From assembly GCA_036337945.1 (NCBI GenBank), contig JAYZDF010000056.1, positions 1-29,605 on the forward strand: DNA of 29,605 nucleotides. The letters run 5' to 3'. Positions 16,317 through 23,912 of the stretch are shown piece after piece (the stretch's first letter is position 1; the number at the start of each line of letters is the position of its first letter). Made by a program: the position numbers and the translations under genes. The DNA comes from JAYZDF01 sp036337945 (GTDB taxonomy: Bacteria; Myxococcota; Kuafuiibacteriia; Kuafuiibacteriales; Kuafuiibacteriaceae). The notes below the pieces were generated by a model, which saw only the letters and a program-made list of their open reading frames with translations, made no database searches and had not been told where the DNA came from.

Positions 16317-17267
16317 ATGATTGCCGTTACCTTGTCCCCTACGTATTTTGACGTCGAAGTGAAGTTCTCTCTGCTAAAAGTTTTTTTGCCAGCGGTACTT
16401 TTGCTTCCCCTCGCTGCACCCGTCTATGGATCGAACTGGCCTGGCCCACTCATTTGGAAAACAGACCGCCCAGTATCTCGTACGTCCAAATCGGAGTTGC
16501 TCCACGAAGGGTCGTTTTTGATCTCATCTGACTTCCGTGAGGTGTTTTTGAACCAAGTGAAGGAATTTGACCGTTCACGCAAAATTACCTGGTCATACAC
16601 GCGCCGCATCTTGAAGGTGAAAGATGGCAGGTCCTCCAAAGATCGAGTGACCGTAAAGAGTTGGGAGTGGCTCGAGCAAGATGGGCTTCCTGATAATTCA
16701 CTGACGAAGTACACTTTCGATTTCTTGGGAGCCGATCGTGGACGCTCTCGTCGTCTCGTTAATAAAGGTTCAGATGCACTGACCGAAAATGCGCAGCAGT
16801 GGGCAAATCGCAATTTGCGTTCGGTGGATGAGCCGGTTTTGGTGGCCACGTGGCCTCGTAAACCTGTCGCGCGCGCAGGAGACAAATGGTCGGTTGACCC
16901 ACTTCGTCTCGCGATTTCGCTGAATCTTGATGAACTTTCCCGCATCAATGCCTCAAATTCCAAAGCTCAAGCAAAATTGGTGGCTTTGCGAGTGGTCGAT
17001 GATGTTACCTGGGGTAAATACGTGGTTGAATCCAAGCTTACCCTGGGTCAATTACCGGGTACCAAAGCCGCCTGGCGAGAAGGTGGCGAGTTGGCCCTGA
17101 AAGTCACGATTGACGGCCCGCTAGAGCCGGGCCCTTATGGGCCGTATGTTATAAAGATCGTTGGGGATTTATCAGGAAAAGGGCTCATTCGCGGAAACAG
17201 CGGAAAGGAAATTCTGCGGGATGTCCAAATGACCTTGCAAGGAGAGTGGACACGTTCGGCGCGGTGA
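16317..17267 (+). CDS. Exported protein of unknown function
   Basis: 316 residues from the ATG at 16317, which has AAGGG 10 nt upstream. TTG 16308 and GTG 16359 are alternatives; the GTG would give a more standard signal peptide. The segment LLKVFLPAVLLLPLAAPVYG is a clear signal sequence with a likely cleavage after VYG. The mature part is basic and beta-rich, with KPVARAGDKWSVDP and a C-terminal stretch of alternating hydrophobic residues containing the G-rich EPGPYGPYVIK. No domain family is recognised. It lies 105 bp upstream of nuoG on the same strand but separate from it. Periplasmic location is inferred from the signal alone. Confidence 0.75.
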   Translation: MIAVTLSPTYFDVEVKFSLLKVFLPAVLLLPLAAPVYGSNWPGPLIWKTDRPVSRTSKSELLHEGSFLISSDFREVFLNQVKEFDRSRKITWSYTRRILKVKDGRSSKDRVTVKSWEWLEQDGLPDNSLTKYTFDFLGADRGRSRRLVNKGSDALTENAQQWANRNLRSVDEPVLVATWPRKPVARAGDKWSVDPLRLAISLNLDELSRINASNSKAQAKLVALRVVDDVTWGKYVVESKLTLGQLPGTKAAWREGGELALKVTIDGPLEPGPYGPYVIKIVGDLSGKGLIRGNSGKEILRDVQMTLQGEWTRSAR

Positions 17268-17333
17268 CCTGCCCCCGCTAAACTTCAAATCACTGTCCGT
17301 TCAAGCCTTTTTTGTCTAAACGTACGGATCTAC

Positions 17334-17369
17334 TTGCGATCAGGCTGATTTGAGGCCAATTTTCGGAAT
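17334..17369 (+). promoter_or_regulatory. Possible promoter of nuoGHI
   Basis: TTGCGA (17334-17339), 17 bp, CAATTT (17357-17362). The ATG of nuoG at 17372 follows by 9 nt. The -10 box is poor; the call relies on the -35 and on spacing shared with other units in the window. Confidence 0.25.
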
Positions 17370-17371
17370 AG

Positions 17372-19039
17372 ATGCCCAAGCTGACAATTGACGGAAAAGA
17401 GGTTGAAGTTGAGGCCGGTACAACGGTGATTCGAGCGGCGGCTGACGCTGGGATCAATATTCCCTATTATTGCTGGCATCCTCGCCTTAGCGTCGCTGCA
17501 AACTGCCGCATGTGCTTGGTAGAGGTCGAGAACGCGCCGAAGCTACTACCTTCATGTGAAGCGGTCTGCCGAGACGGCATGGTCGTGAATACAACTTCAC
17601 AGAAAGTAAAAGAAGCCCGTGAGTCCGTCATGGAATTCATGCTGATTAATCATCCGATCGATTGTCCTATTTGTGACCAAGCCGGCGAATGCAAACTTCA
17701 AAATTACTACATGGAGTTTGACCAGTCCGGTACGCGCTTCAACGAGACGAAGGTCGTCAAGCGGAAGACGGTAGAGCTGGGGCCCAGTATCATGTTGGAC
17801 GAAGAGCGTTGCATTAACTGCACGCGATGCGTCCGCTTCATGGATGAGGTTGCAGGCAATCCTCAGCTCGGTCAATTTGAACGAGGGGACCGAGCGATAA
17901 TCGGTGTCTTTCCTGGAACGGAGCTCGATGATCCCTATAGCGGCAATGTCGCTGACATCTGCCCTGTCGGCGCACTGACCAACCGCGACTTTCGCTTCAA
18001 AAAGCGAGCTTGGTTTCTCCAGCATACAGAGAGCGTTTGTCCCGGCTGCGCTAGAGGTTGCAGCACTCGAATCGACCACGAGAACAATCGAATTTATCGT
18101 TTGAAGCCAAGAGATAACGAATGGGTGAATAAGGGTTGGTTATGTGACGAAGGACGGCTTACCTATCATGAAATTCATGATGAAGAGACCGTCATTACCG
18201 CGCCCCACGCTCGGGATACAGAAGGAGAGTTCCACCCTGTTGATTGGGCTTTGACTCGGCAGACGCTTGCCGAACAACTAGGCCAATATGTTGGAGAAAG
18301 TGACGGTAAGCTCGGCCTAGCTCTTTCTGCACAATTGACGACTGAAGGTGCCACATCTTTCATCGAGTTGGCCGAGCAAATTCTGCAGGTCGACACTTAT
18401 GCAATTCTCGCGAGCAGCGACGGCGAAGAAGATGAGCTTTTGCGGGTTGCCGATAAAAATCCTAACCGAGCAGGCTGTGAGCTGGTTCTAGAAGCGTATT
18501 CGATTTACGATGAGGGTTCAGAGGCCCTTAAGAAGGCCATTCATTCTGGTGCGGTAGAGCACTTAGTCATGGTCGGTGGAGATTATGCGAATGTTGATGA
18601 AGATTGGCTTTCAGCTCTCGATAAGCTGAAAACGCTCATTGTATTTGCGACCAATTGGAACGACACCGCCCGTAAAGCCAGCTTGGTTGTACCAATGGCA
18701 TCCTACGCGGAACAAGATGGAACCTTCGTGAATTTTACAGGCCGTATGCAACGAATCAACCGAGCATTGAAGCCCTTGGGGGGCAGGAAGACGCCCATCG
18801 AACTTGCCACCATGCTGGCGGCTGCGCTGGACCAAACTCAGGCTTGGTCCGTGACGTCGTGGACATCAGCTTTTGCTGCTCTTCGCGAACGCACCAATCT
18901 TCTCGAAAATATTAGCCCTCTCAAACTAGGGCAGTGGGGAACTAACATTGGTGAGGCTACCGAGCAAAGCGAGGGCGTATCTCGTAGTCAGCTCACAGAT
19001 GATGGCCACAACAAACCAAGTCTCAAGGTGGTTCAGTAA
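17372..19039 (+). CDS. nuoG: NADH-quinone oxidoreductase subunit G
   Basis: 555 residues, peripheral-arm subunit of respiratory complex I carrying the iron-sulphur chain. In order: 2Fe-2S ferredoxin domain (Cys34, 45, 48, 62), the His-Cys 4Fe-4S site HxxxCxxCxxxxxC (His94, Cys98, 101, 107), a further 4Fe-4S site (Cys147, 150, 153, 197), then the molybdopterin-oxidoreductase-type 4Fe-4S domain with CxxCxxxC and a distal Cys (223, 226, 230, 258), equivalent to cluster N7. The molybdopterin-like remainder is short compared with the roughly 900-residue E. coli protein but similar to other compact NuoG. TAATG links its stop to the nuoH start (1-bp overlap), so the genes are co-translated. Confidence 0.95.
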   Translation: MPKLTIDGKEVEVEAGTTVIRAAADAGINIPYYCWHPRLSVAANCRMCLVEVENAPKLLPSCEAVCRDGMVVNTTSQKVKEARESVMEFMLINHPIDCPICDQAGECKLQNYYMEFDQSGTRFNETKVVKRKTVELGPSIMLDEERCINCTRCVRFMDEVAGNPQLGQFERGDRAIIGVFPGTELDDPYSGNVADICPVGALTNRDFRFKKRAWFLQHTESVCPGCARGCSTRIDHENNRIYRLKPRDNEWVNKGWLCDEGRLTYHEIHDEETVITAPHARDTEGEFHPVDWALTRQTLAEQLGQYVGESDGKLGLALSAQLTTEGATSFIELAEQILQVDTYAILASSDGEEDELLRVADKNPNRAGCELVLEAYSIYDEGSEALKKAIHSGAVEHLVMVGGDYANVDEDWLSALDKLKTLIVFATNWNDTARKASLVVPMASYAEQDGTFVNFTGRMQRINRALKPLGGRKTPIELATMLAAALDQTQAWSVTSWTSAFAALRERTNLLENISPLKLGQWGTNIGEATEQSEGVSRSQLTDDGHNKPSLKVVQ

Positions 19040-20145
19040 TGGTCGGAGTTGTAACAACGGTTCTTCCTTTTCTTATTTTTGCTTTATTGTTTCTTCTGCC
19101 ACTCCTTATGGCAGGGCCCTTAACGTGGGCCGAACGACGCCAGGCGGCCATGATTCAGGATCGCGTCGGCCCCAACCGCGCAGGTATCAAAATCGGTAAC
19201 AAGGAGTATCGAGCGTTTGGTCTTCTGCATCCCCTTGCAGACGTTATTAAATTGATCACAAAAGAAGATTCTATTCACCTTAAGGTTGATCGACTTCTCT
19301 ACAACATGGCTCCCTTTATCGCGCTTTTTCCTGCTCTCGTTGTTTTTGCAATCATCCCTATTGGCCCTGACTTTGAATTATGGGGTGAGACGTTTCAGCT
19401 TCAGATTGCAAGGCTAGATGCCGGCATTTTGTACATGTTCGCGATGAGCTCACTGGCCGTTTTCGGTGTGACGTTAGCCGGTTACGCCTCACGCAACAAA
19501 TTCGCACTCCTTGGCGGTTTACGCGCATCTGCTCAAATGATTTCTTACGAAGTCACGCTCGGACTTTCGTTATTGGGCATCATCATGATTTACGGTTCCT
19601 TAGAACCGAGTGCAATCGTCGAAGCTCAGGGCGAGTTGCTATGGGGCTGGTTACCGAAGTGGGGCGTTTTTCTACAACCCGTTGGCCTCATTGTTTTCTT
19701 TACTGCGGCGATTGCTGAAAATAAAAGAACGCCTTTCGACCTTGCAGAAGGGGAGTCCGAAATTATCGGCTACTTCGTAGAGTATTCAGGCATGAAGTTT
19801 GGAATGTTCTTCATGGCGGAATACATTGAAATCGTCTTGATTTCCGCGATGGTAACAACGCTATTCTTCGGGGGTTACCAAGTGCCGTATTTGACGGATG
19901 CAGGATTACTTCTCCCCGGTATGACAACGGTATTTTCACTGCCTCCTCTACTCATCACCGCCGTCCAAGTGGGAGCATTTTTCTTCAAACTTGTGTTCTT
20001 CTGTTGGTTTCAGCTGATGACGAGATGGAGCTTGCCTCGTTTCCGCTACGATCAGGTCATGTCTCTCGGTTGGAAAATTCTTCTGCCTCTGTCCTTGGCA
20101 AATATCCTCGTAACCGCCATAGTAATTCTTGCAACTAAATCATAA
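19039..20145 (+). CDS. nuoH: NADH-quinone oxidoreductase subunit H
   Basis: 368 residues, about eight transmembrane helices; the membrane subunit that forms most of the quinone chamber of complex I. Conserved marks are AERRQAAMIQDRVGPNRAG after the first helix, the long loop NKRTPFDLAEGESEIIGYF, and EYSGMKFGMFFMAEYIE. Length is a little above the 325 of E. coli. It starts within the nuoG stop (TAATG) and ends 13 bp before nuoI. Confidence 0.96.
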   Translation: MVGVVTTVLPFLIFALLFLLPLLMAGPLTWAERRQAAMIQDRVGPNRAGIKIGNKEYRAFGLLHPLADVIKLITKEDSIHLKVDRLLYNMAPFIALFPALVVFAIIPIGPDFELWGETFQLQIARLDAGILYMFAMSSLAVFGVTLAGYASRNKFALLGGLRASAQMISYEVTLGLSLLGIIMIYGSLEPSAIVEAQGELLWGWLPKWGVFLQPVGLIVFFTAAIAENKRTPFDLAEGESEIIGYFVEYSGMKFGMFFMAEYIEIVLISAMVTTLFFGGYQVPYLTDAGLLLPGMTTVFSLPPLLITAVQVGAFFFKLVFFCWFQLMTRWSLPRFRYDQVMSLGWKILLPLSLANILVTAIVILATKS

Positions 20146-20151
20146 AAGGAG
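20146..20151 (+). promoter_or_regulatory. Shine-Dalgarno of nuoI
   Basis: AAGGAG immediately after the nuoH stop, 7 nt before the ATG at 20159. It decides that start over an in-frame ATG at 20129 inside nuoH. It also shows that the organism uses Shine-Dalgarno initiation inside operons. Confidence 0.8.
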
Positions 20152-20158
20152 TCGTTTG

Positions 20159-20770
20159 ATGTCTGCAAAAACTAGAAAAATAGAACGAGTCAGCAGAGAA
20201 ATCGGTGTCGTCGACCGGATGTTTTTGCCAGCGATCGCAACCGGACTCAAAACAACGATTCGACATTTTCTCAAGAATACCTTCACAAAGGATAACTACA
20301 TCGAGACGATTCAGTATCCCGAAAAGAAGACCGCATATCCAGAGCGCTTTCGCGGAATGCACCGTTTGGTTCAGCGTGAAGACGGGACACCTCGATGCGT
20401 GGCTTGCTTTATGTGCGCAACTGCTTGTCCAGCTCGGTGTATTCACATTGAGGCTGGTGAAACTGAAGATCATTCGATTGAAAAATATCCAGTCGTGTTT
20501 GACATTGACGAATTACGCTGTGTTGTTTGCGGTCTATGCGTAGAAGCTTGCCCTTGCGATGCAATCCGTATGGACTCCGGCAAGCATCCGAAACCGGTAT
20601 ACACAAAAGAAGAGGGCACCTTCGGTCGCAACAGTTTGCTTGCGATTTCCGGTCGGGATGAAACGATGGCACCAAATCAAACGCCGCCACCAGCGACAGC
20701 GGCTGGCACTGGCCGAGTTCAACGTCCAGACGGAGACGGCGGGGCAGGCGGCTCTAAAGGTGGCTACTAA
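20159..20770 (+). CDS. nuoI: NADH-quinone oxidoreductase subunit I
   Basis: 203 residues. Two 4Fe-4S ferredoxin motifs carry clusters N6a and N6b: Cys80, 83, 86, 90 and Cys121, 124, 127, 131 (CxxCxxCxxxCP twice). It connects the peripheral arm to the quinone site next to NuoH. The start is set by AAGGAG. The C-terminal 35 residues are Pro/Ala- then Gly/Asp-rich (for example TPPPATAAGTG and DGDGGAGG), a disordered tail beyond the E. coli protein end. It is last in the nuoG-H-I cluster; the other complex I subunits are not in this window. Confidence 0.96.
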   Translation: MSAKTRKIERVSREIGVVDRMFLPAIATGLKTTIRHFLKNTFTKDNYIETIQYPEKKTAYPERFRGMHRLVQREDGTPRCVACFMCATACPARCIHIEAGETEDHSIEKYPVVFDIDELRCVVCGLCVEACPCDAIRMDSGKHPKPVYTKEEGTFGRNSLLAISGRDETMAPNQTPPPATAAGTGRVQRPDGDGGAGGSKGGY

Positions 20771-20802
20771 AAACCCCTATTTTTCTCAAAGCTAGCCATT
20801 TT

Positions 20803-20839
20803 TTGGCGTGATTTGGATCCTACGTCTAGAATGTTCACG
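20803..20839 (+). promoter_or_regulatory. Predicted promoter of the DUF4149-like gene
   Basis: TTGGCG (20803-20808), 18 bp, TAGAAT (20827-20832). The ATG at 20842 is 9 nt after the -10 box, giving a leader of about 3 nt without Shine-Dalgarno. The 71-bp gap from nuoI leaves room for independent expression. Confidence 0.5.
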
Positions 20840-20841
20840 AA

Positions 20842-21351
20842 ATGTCCGGTTTCACCACAAGCGCGCGAGTGGTGTACATTGTTCTGTTAGGCGTTACGCT
20901 TGGAGCAACGTTATTTCTATTGCTCGTGTTGCACCCGAGTGCCCTAGTGCATCTTCCCTCCGAGCAGTCTGCGACGGAGCTGGTGAGAAGCATGGCCGCA
21001 TCGCTTGATTTTTTTGTTTTGATAGGGAGCCCGCTTCTTCTTGTCTGTTTACTCGTGGGATTCCTGTCCTCAGGTTATTCGCTCCGATTGCCTTTGATAG
21101 CTGTATTACTTCTGGCTGGCGCAGCGAGTATGTCGCATTTTTGGTTGGAGCCGGAAATGCTTGATATTCGTCAGTCTCTTGGTCAGCCGATACAATACTT
21201 AGACGTGAATAATCCGATGCGACTCAGATATACGAATTTTACGACGCTATCGAATTGGTTGCATTGGTTCAGAGTGATCGCATCTGTGTATTTATTAGGG
21301 CAAGGCGTCGTTTCTGCTTCGCCGAAACGAAGTTTAGGGCTTCGGTTTTAG
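20842..21351 (+). CDS. Four-helix membrane protein, DUF4149/TMEM205-like
   Basis: 169 residues, four predicted membrane helices: about 8-30, 50-75, 80-97 and 138-157, with a loop between helices 3 and 4 containing DIRQSLGQPIQYLD. The arrangement and the terminal LSNWLHWFRVIASVYLLGQG resemble DUF4149 proteins (small membrane proteins, function unknown). The family call is by overall pattern. It ends 1 nt before the convergent HAD gene stop. Confidence 0.7.
   Translation: MSGFTTSARVVYIVLLGVTLGATLFLLLVLHPSALVHLPSEQSATELVRSMAASLDFFVLIGSPLLLVCLLVGFLSSGYSLRLPLIAVLLLAGAASMSHFWLEPEMLDIRQSLGQPIQYLDVNNPMRLRYTNFTTLSNWLHWFRVIASVYLLGQGVVSASPKRSLGLRF
21328..21349 (+). terminator. Weak possible intrinsic terminator
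   Basis: CGAAG (21328-21332), 7-nt loop, CTTCG (21340-21344), then GTTTT, overlapping the stop of the DUF4149-like gene. A 5-bp stem with a short T-run is marginal. Confidence 0.2.
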
Positions 21352-21352
21352 C

Positions 21353-22192
21353 TTACTCAGTGATTACTCGATCGCTATCTATGCGTTCGACTGCGATACC
21401 ATCTCGAGTTTTTTCTGGTACCCAAAGACGCCATGAGCTCGGATCATTTTCTGCTGCGTATCGACGGACGCCTGGTCGCGGATTCACCGCAACTCGAATT
21501 TTTGACCGTTCTTGCATAGGATAGTCACTCTTACTGTCACCGAATGCGATAAAGGCTTGTTTGTCGCCGATCCAATGGGACATCACTTCGACTTTCCCAT
21601 CCTTGTAGGTCACGGGCAGTTGCATGTCGGCTGTGATGATTTCGTCTTGAACATGCGCGCGTGCACCGGCAACATCGGCTTTCTCTATTCCTAAGCGGGT
21701 TGCTGCGGCCTCTACCACCCAGTGCGGAGATCCTGAAATGACCTTGATCTTGAAACCTGCAGTTCGCAGTGCCTCATGAAGTCTCGGGATATCTTCGTAA
21801 ATTTTTGGTTCAAACTCTCTGTCGAAAATCTCGAGCGCGAAATCGAAAAGCTCTTTTGTAGTCCAGCCCGCATAACAAACGACCTGAGCGCTAATAATAT
21901 CGTTTTCAGTGACCTTGTCTTGGAAATATTGCTTCATCAACGCAAGAGCGTCAGCATTGGGTTCTCCAGTAGACTCCCCACCACTGCGATTTAGGATCTG
22001 AGCCAAGATATCTTTTGCTTCTGGTTTGAGTAAGCCTTGATTCATGGCGGTACGCGCAACTACGTCACCTAGGTCACCAGCCCAAAGGGTGTGGTCTGCA
22101 TCAAAGAATGCTACGGGTTCATATTCCGTCGTGTCCGAGGTAGACTTTTGAATTTCTTCCAGTAATGAATCGATACTAATTTCTTGTGACAT
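21353..22192 (-). CDS. HAD-superfamily phosphatase (PSP-like, subfamily IB)
   Basis: 279 residues. HAD motif I is FFDADHTLW (nucleophile Asp31, acid Asp33). Motif II is VISGSPHWVVEAAATRLGI as in phosphoserine phosphatase and related IB hydrolases, motif III a Lys in VTYKDGK, and motif IV IAFGDSKSDYPM. A helical cap lies between motifs I and II. It likely dephosphorylates a small metabolite in the cytoplasm; the substrate is not predictable. The ATG at 22192 lies 2 nt after the stop of the dehydrogenase gene, so the two are coupled; a longer reading into that gene is unlikely. Confidence 0.88.
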   Translation of the reverse strand: MSQEISIDSLLEEIQKSTSDTTEYEPVAFFDADHTLWAGDLGDVVARTAMNQGLLKPEAKDILAQILNRSGGESTGEPNADALALMKQYFQDKVTENDIISAQVVCYAGWTTKELFDFALEIFDREFEPKIYEDIPRLHEALRTAGFKIKVISGSPHWVVEAAATRLGIEKADVAGARAHVQDEIITADMQLPVTYKDGKVEVMSHWIGDKQAFIAFGDSKSDYPMQERSKIRVAVNPRPGVRRYAAENDPSSWRLWVPEKTRDGIAVERIDSDRVITE

Positions 22193-22194
22193 AA

Positions 22195-23073
22195 TTACTT
22201 CTTCGGCTTGGCCGTTTTGCCTTCCCATAAATAAAAGCCTTCGTTCGTTTTTCTTCCGAGTTTTCCTTCTTCGACCATCTGTCTCAGCAAGGGAGGAACT
22301 GCGAATTGAGGACCTACTTCACGTTCTAAGTGCTCAGCAATTGCAAGGCGTACGTCTAATCCAACCCAATCCGTGAGCTTGAGTGGACCCATGGGGTGCC
22401 GATAACCGAGCTCCATGGCTCGGTCGATATCTTCGGGGGAAGCAACGCCTGATTCCACCATTCTGATCGCTTCTAAGCCCAACACAAGCCCAAGTCGAGA
22501 TGATGCAAATCCTGGCGAGTCATTGACCAAGATTGCGGATTTACCAATGTCACGAGCGAGTTCTTCACAACGTTCAATAACTTCATTGCTGGTCGATGGA
22601 GTTTTTACAATTTCCAAAAGCGGCATGATCGGAACTGGATTGAAGAAATGTAAGCCAATCACTCGCTGGGGATTCGTTGCGGATTCTGCGATGGCTGTGA
22701 CTGATAGGGACGACGTATTGCTCGCCAAGATAGCGGTGGAATTATTTTCGGATAGAGCCTTAAAGATATTTTGCTTGAGCTCTAATTTTTCCGGGGCCGC
22801 TTCGATAACAAGTTCAACGTCCTTGGCTACCTCTTGAGCGGTGGTCAATGTAATGCGGTCCAAGATAGCAAGTCTGGCATCATTGGTTATTTTATCGCTA
22901 GCCATGGCTTTGGCCAAAGATGTTTTGATTCGCTCTAAACCGGCCTCAACGGCTTCATCGCTCACATCAAAAAGATGCGTTTGGATACTGGATTTGGCTA
23001 GGACCTCGGCAATGCCCGCACCCATAGTGCCGGCACCTATAACTAACGCGCTCCGGATATTGTGACTCATCAT
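22195..23073 (-). CDS. 3-hydroxyacyl/3-hydroxybutyryl-CoA dehydrogenase
   Basis: 292 residues, single-domain size typical of Hbd/PaaH/FadB2. It oxidises (S)-3-hydroxyacyl-CoA with NAD(P). Visible are the Rossmann GAGTMGAGIAEVLA (13-26), SNTSS (118-122), the catalytic HFFNP (His142) with the partner Glu154, and the C-terminal dimerisation domain starting near DSPGF (about 185). Tandem ATGATG at the start; the first ATG overlaps the TGA of the hydratase gene, so the enzymes acting in sequence are translationally coupled. The gene could equally be called hbd, paaH or fadB2. Confidence 0.93.
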   Translation of the reverse strand: MMSHNIRSALVIGAGTMGAGIAEVLAKSSIQTHLFDVSDEAVEAGLERIKTSLAKAMASDKITNDARLAILDRITLTTAQEVAKDVELVIEAAPEKLELKQNIFKALSENNSTAILASNTSSLSVTAIAESATNPQRVIGLHFFNPVPIMPLLEIVKTPSTSNEVIERCEELARDIGKSAILVNDSPGFASSRLGLVLGLEAIRMVESGVASPEDIDRAMELGYRHPMGPLKLTDWVGLDVRLAIAEHLEREVGPQFAVPPLLRQMVEEGKLGRKTNEGFYLWEGKTAKPKK

Positions 23074-23867
23074 TTACTCCCCTGTTTGGCATCACGCTTG
23101 GCTTTGCGGCGGTCGAGAAATGCTTGCATTCGGTCGTGTTTGTCTGTGGATTCGAAGCACACTGCCTGAGCTAAGGCGTCGAGTGTGTCGAATGCCCGCG
23201 GTGGACCCCAAGCCGCATTTAGAGCTTGTTTAGAAAGTTGAACAGCAAGATCACCTTGGTTCGCTATTTGTGTTGCGACTTCCAACGCTTTTTCAAAAAG
23301 CTGTTCGCGTTCTACGACATACTCAACCAATCCAATCTTCTCCGCCTCCTCAGCATTGATGATTCGTCCAGTGAAGATGAGGTCTTTTGCTCGTCCCATT
23401 CCGACCAGACGAGGAAGGCGTTGAATAGCTCCGGCTCCAGGAAGGATGCCCAATCCCACTTCTGGTTGTCCTAGTTTTGCATCTGAGCTCGCAACACGTA
23501 TGTCGCAGGCCATTGCAATTTCGCATCCTCCCCCTAGAGCATATCCGTGAATGGCAGCAACAAAAGGGAGTTTGTGCTCTTCAATGCGACGAAAGAGGGC
23601 AGAATTAATTCGTTGTAAAGCGGCGTGGTAGTCACGTTCCTTCAGTTCCGCGATATCTGCGCCGGCTGCAAAAGCTTTATCGCCGGCGCCTTGGAGAATT
23701 ACAGCTCGTGATTCGGTGCTGATCTCTAGTGCCTCTAGGGCCTGCCCGAGCTCTTGGATCATTTGCAGGTCGATAGCGTTTCGCCGGTCCGGACGATTAA
23801 GAGTAATGATTGAGACCTGTCCGGTTTTCACCGGCACATGCTCGACAGTGATTGTATCGAAACTCAT
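23070..23867 (-). CDS. Enoyl-CoA hydratase (crotonase family)
   Basis: 265 residues from the ATG at 23867 (a GTG six codons upstream, 23885, is possible). It hydrates trans-2-enoyl-CoA to 3-hydroxyacyl-CoA. Visible are AGADIAELK (oxyanion hole), GYALGGGCEIAMACDIRVAS and GQPEVGLGILPGAGAIQRLPR. Both catalytic glutamates of canonical hydratases (GGGCE and GQPE) are kept, which favours a true hydratase over an isomerase. It overlaps the dehydrogenase start by 4 bp, and lies 45 bp downstream of the vWA gene on the same strand. Confidence 0.93.
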   Translation of the reverse strand: MSFDTITVEHVPVKTGQVSIITLNRPDRRNAIDLQMIQELGQALEALEISTESRAVILQGAGDKAFAAGADIAELKERDYHAALQRINSALFRRIEEHKLPFVAAIHGYALGGGCEIAMACDIRVASSDAKLGQPEVGLGILPGAGAIQRLPRLVGMGRAKDLIFTGRIINAEEAEKIGLVEYVVEREQLFEKALEVATQIANQGDLAVQLSKQALNAAWGPPRAFDTLDALAQAVCFESTDKHDRMQAFLDRRKAKRDAKQGSK

Positions 23868-23912
23868 CGAGACTGCTGCTATCACAGCCGAGGAATAAGA
23901 GTGAAGAGTGAT

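Noticed and set aside
20129..20158. Earlier ATG for nuoI
   Set aside because: It lies within nuoH and lacks a Shine-Dalgarno, while the ATG at 20159 has AAGGAG at 7 nt.
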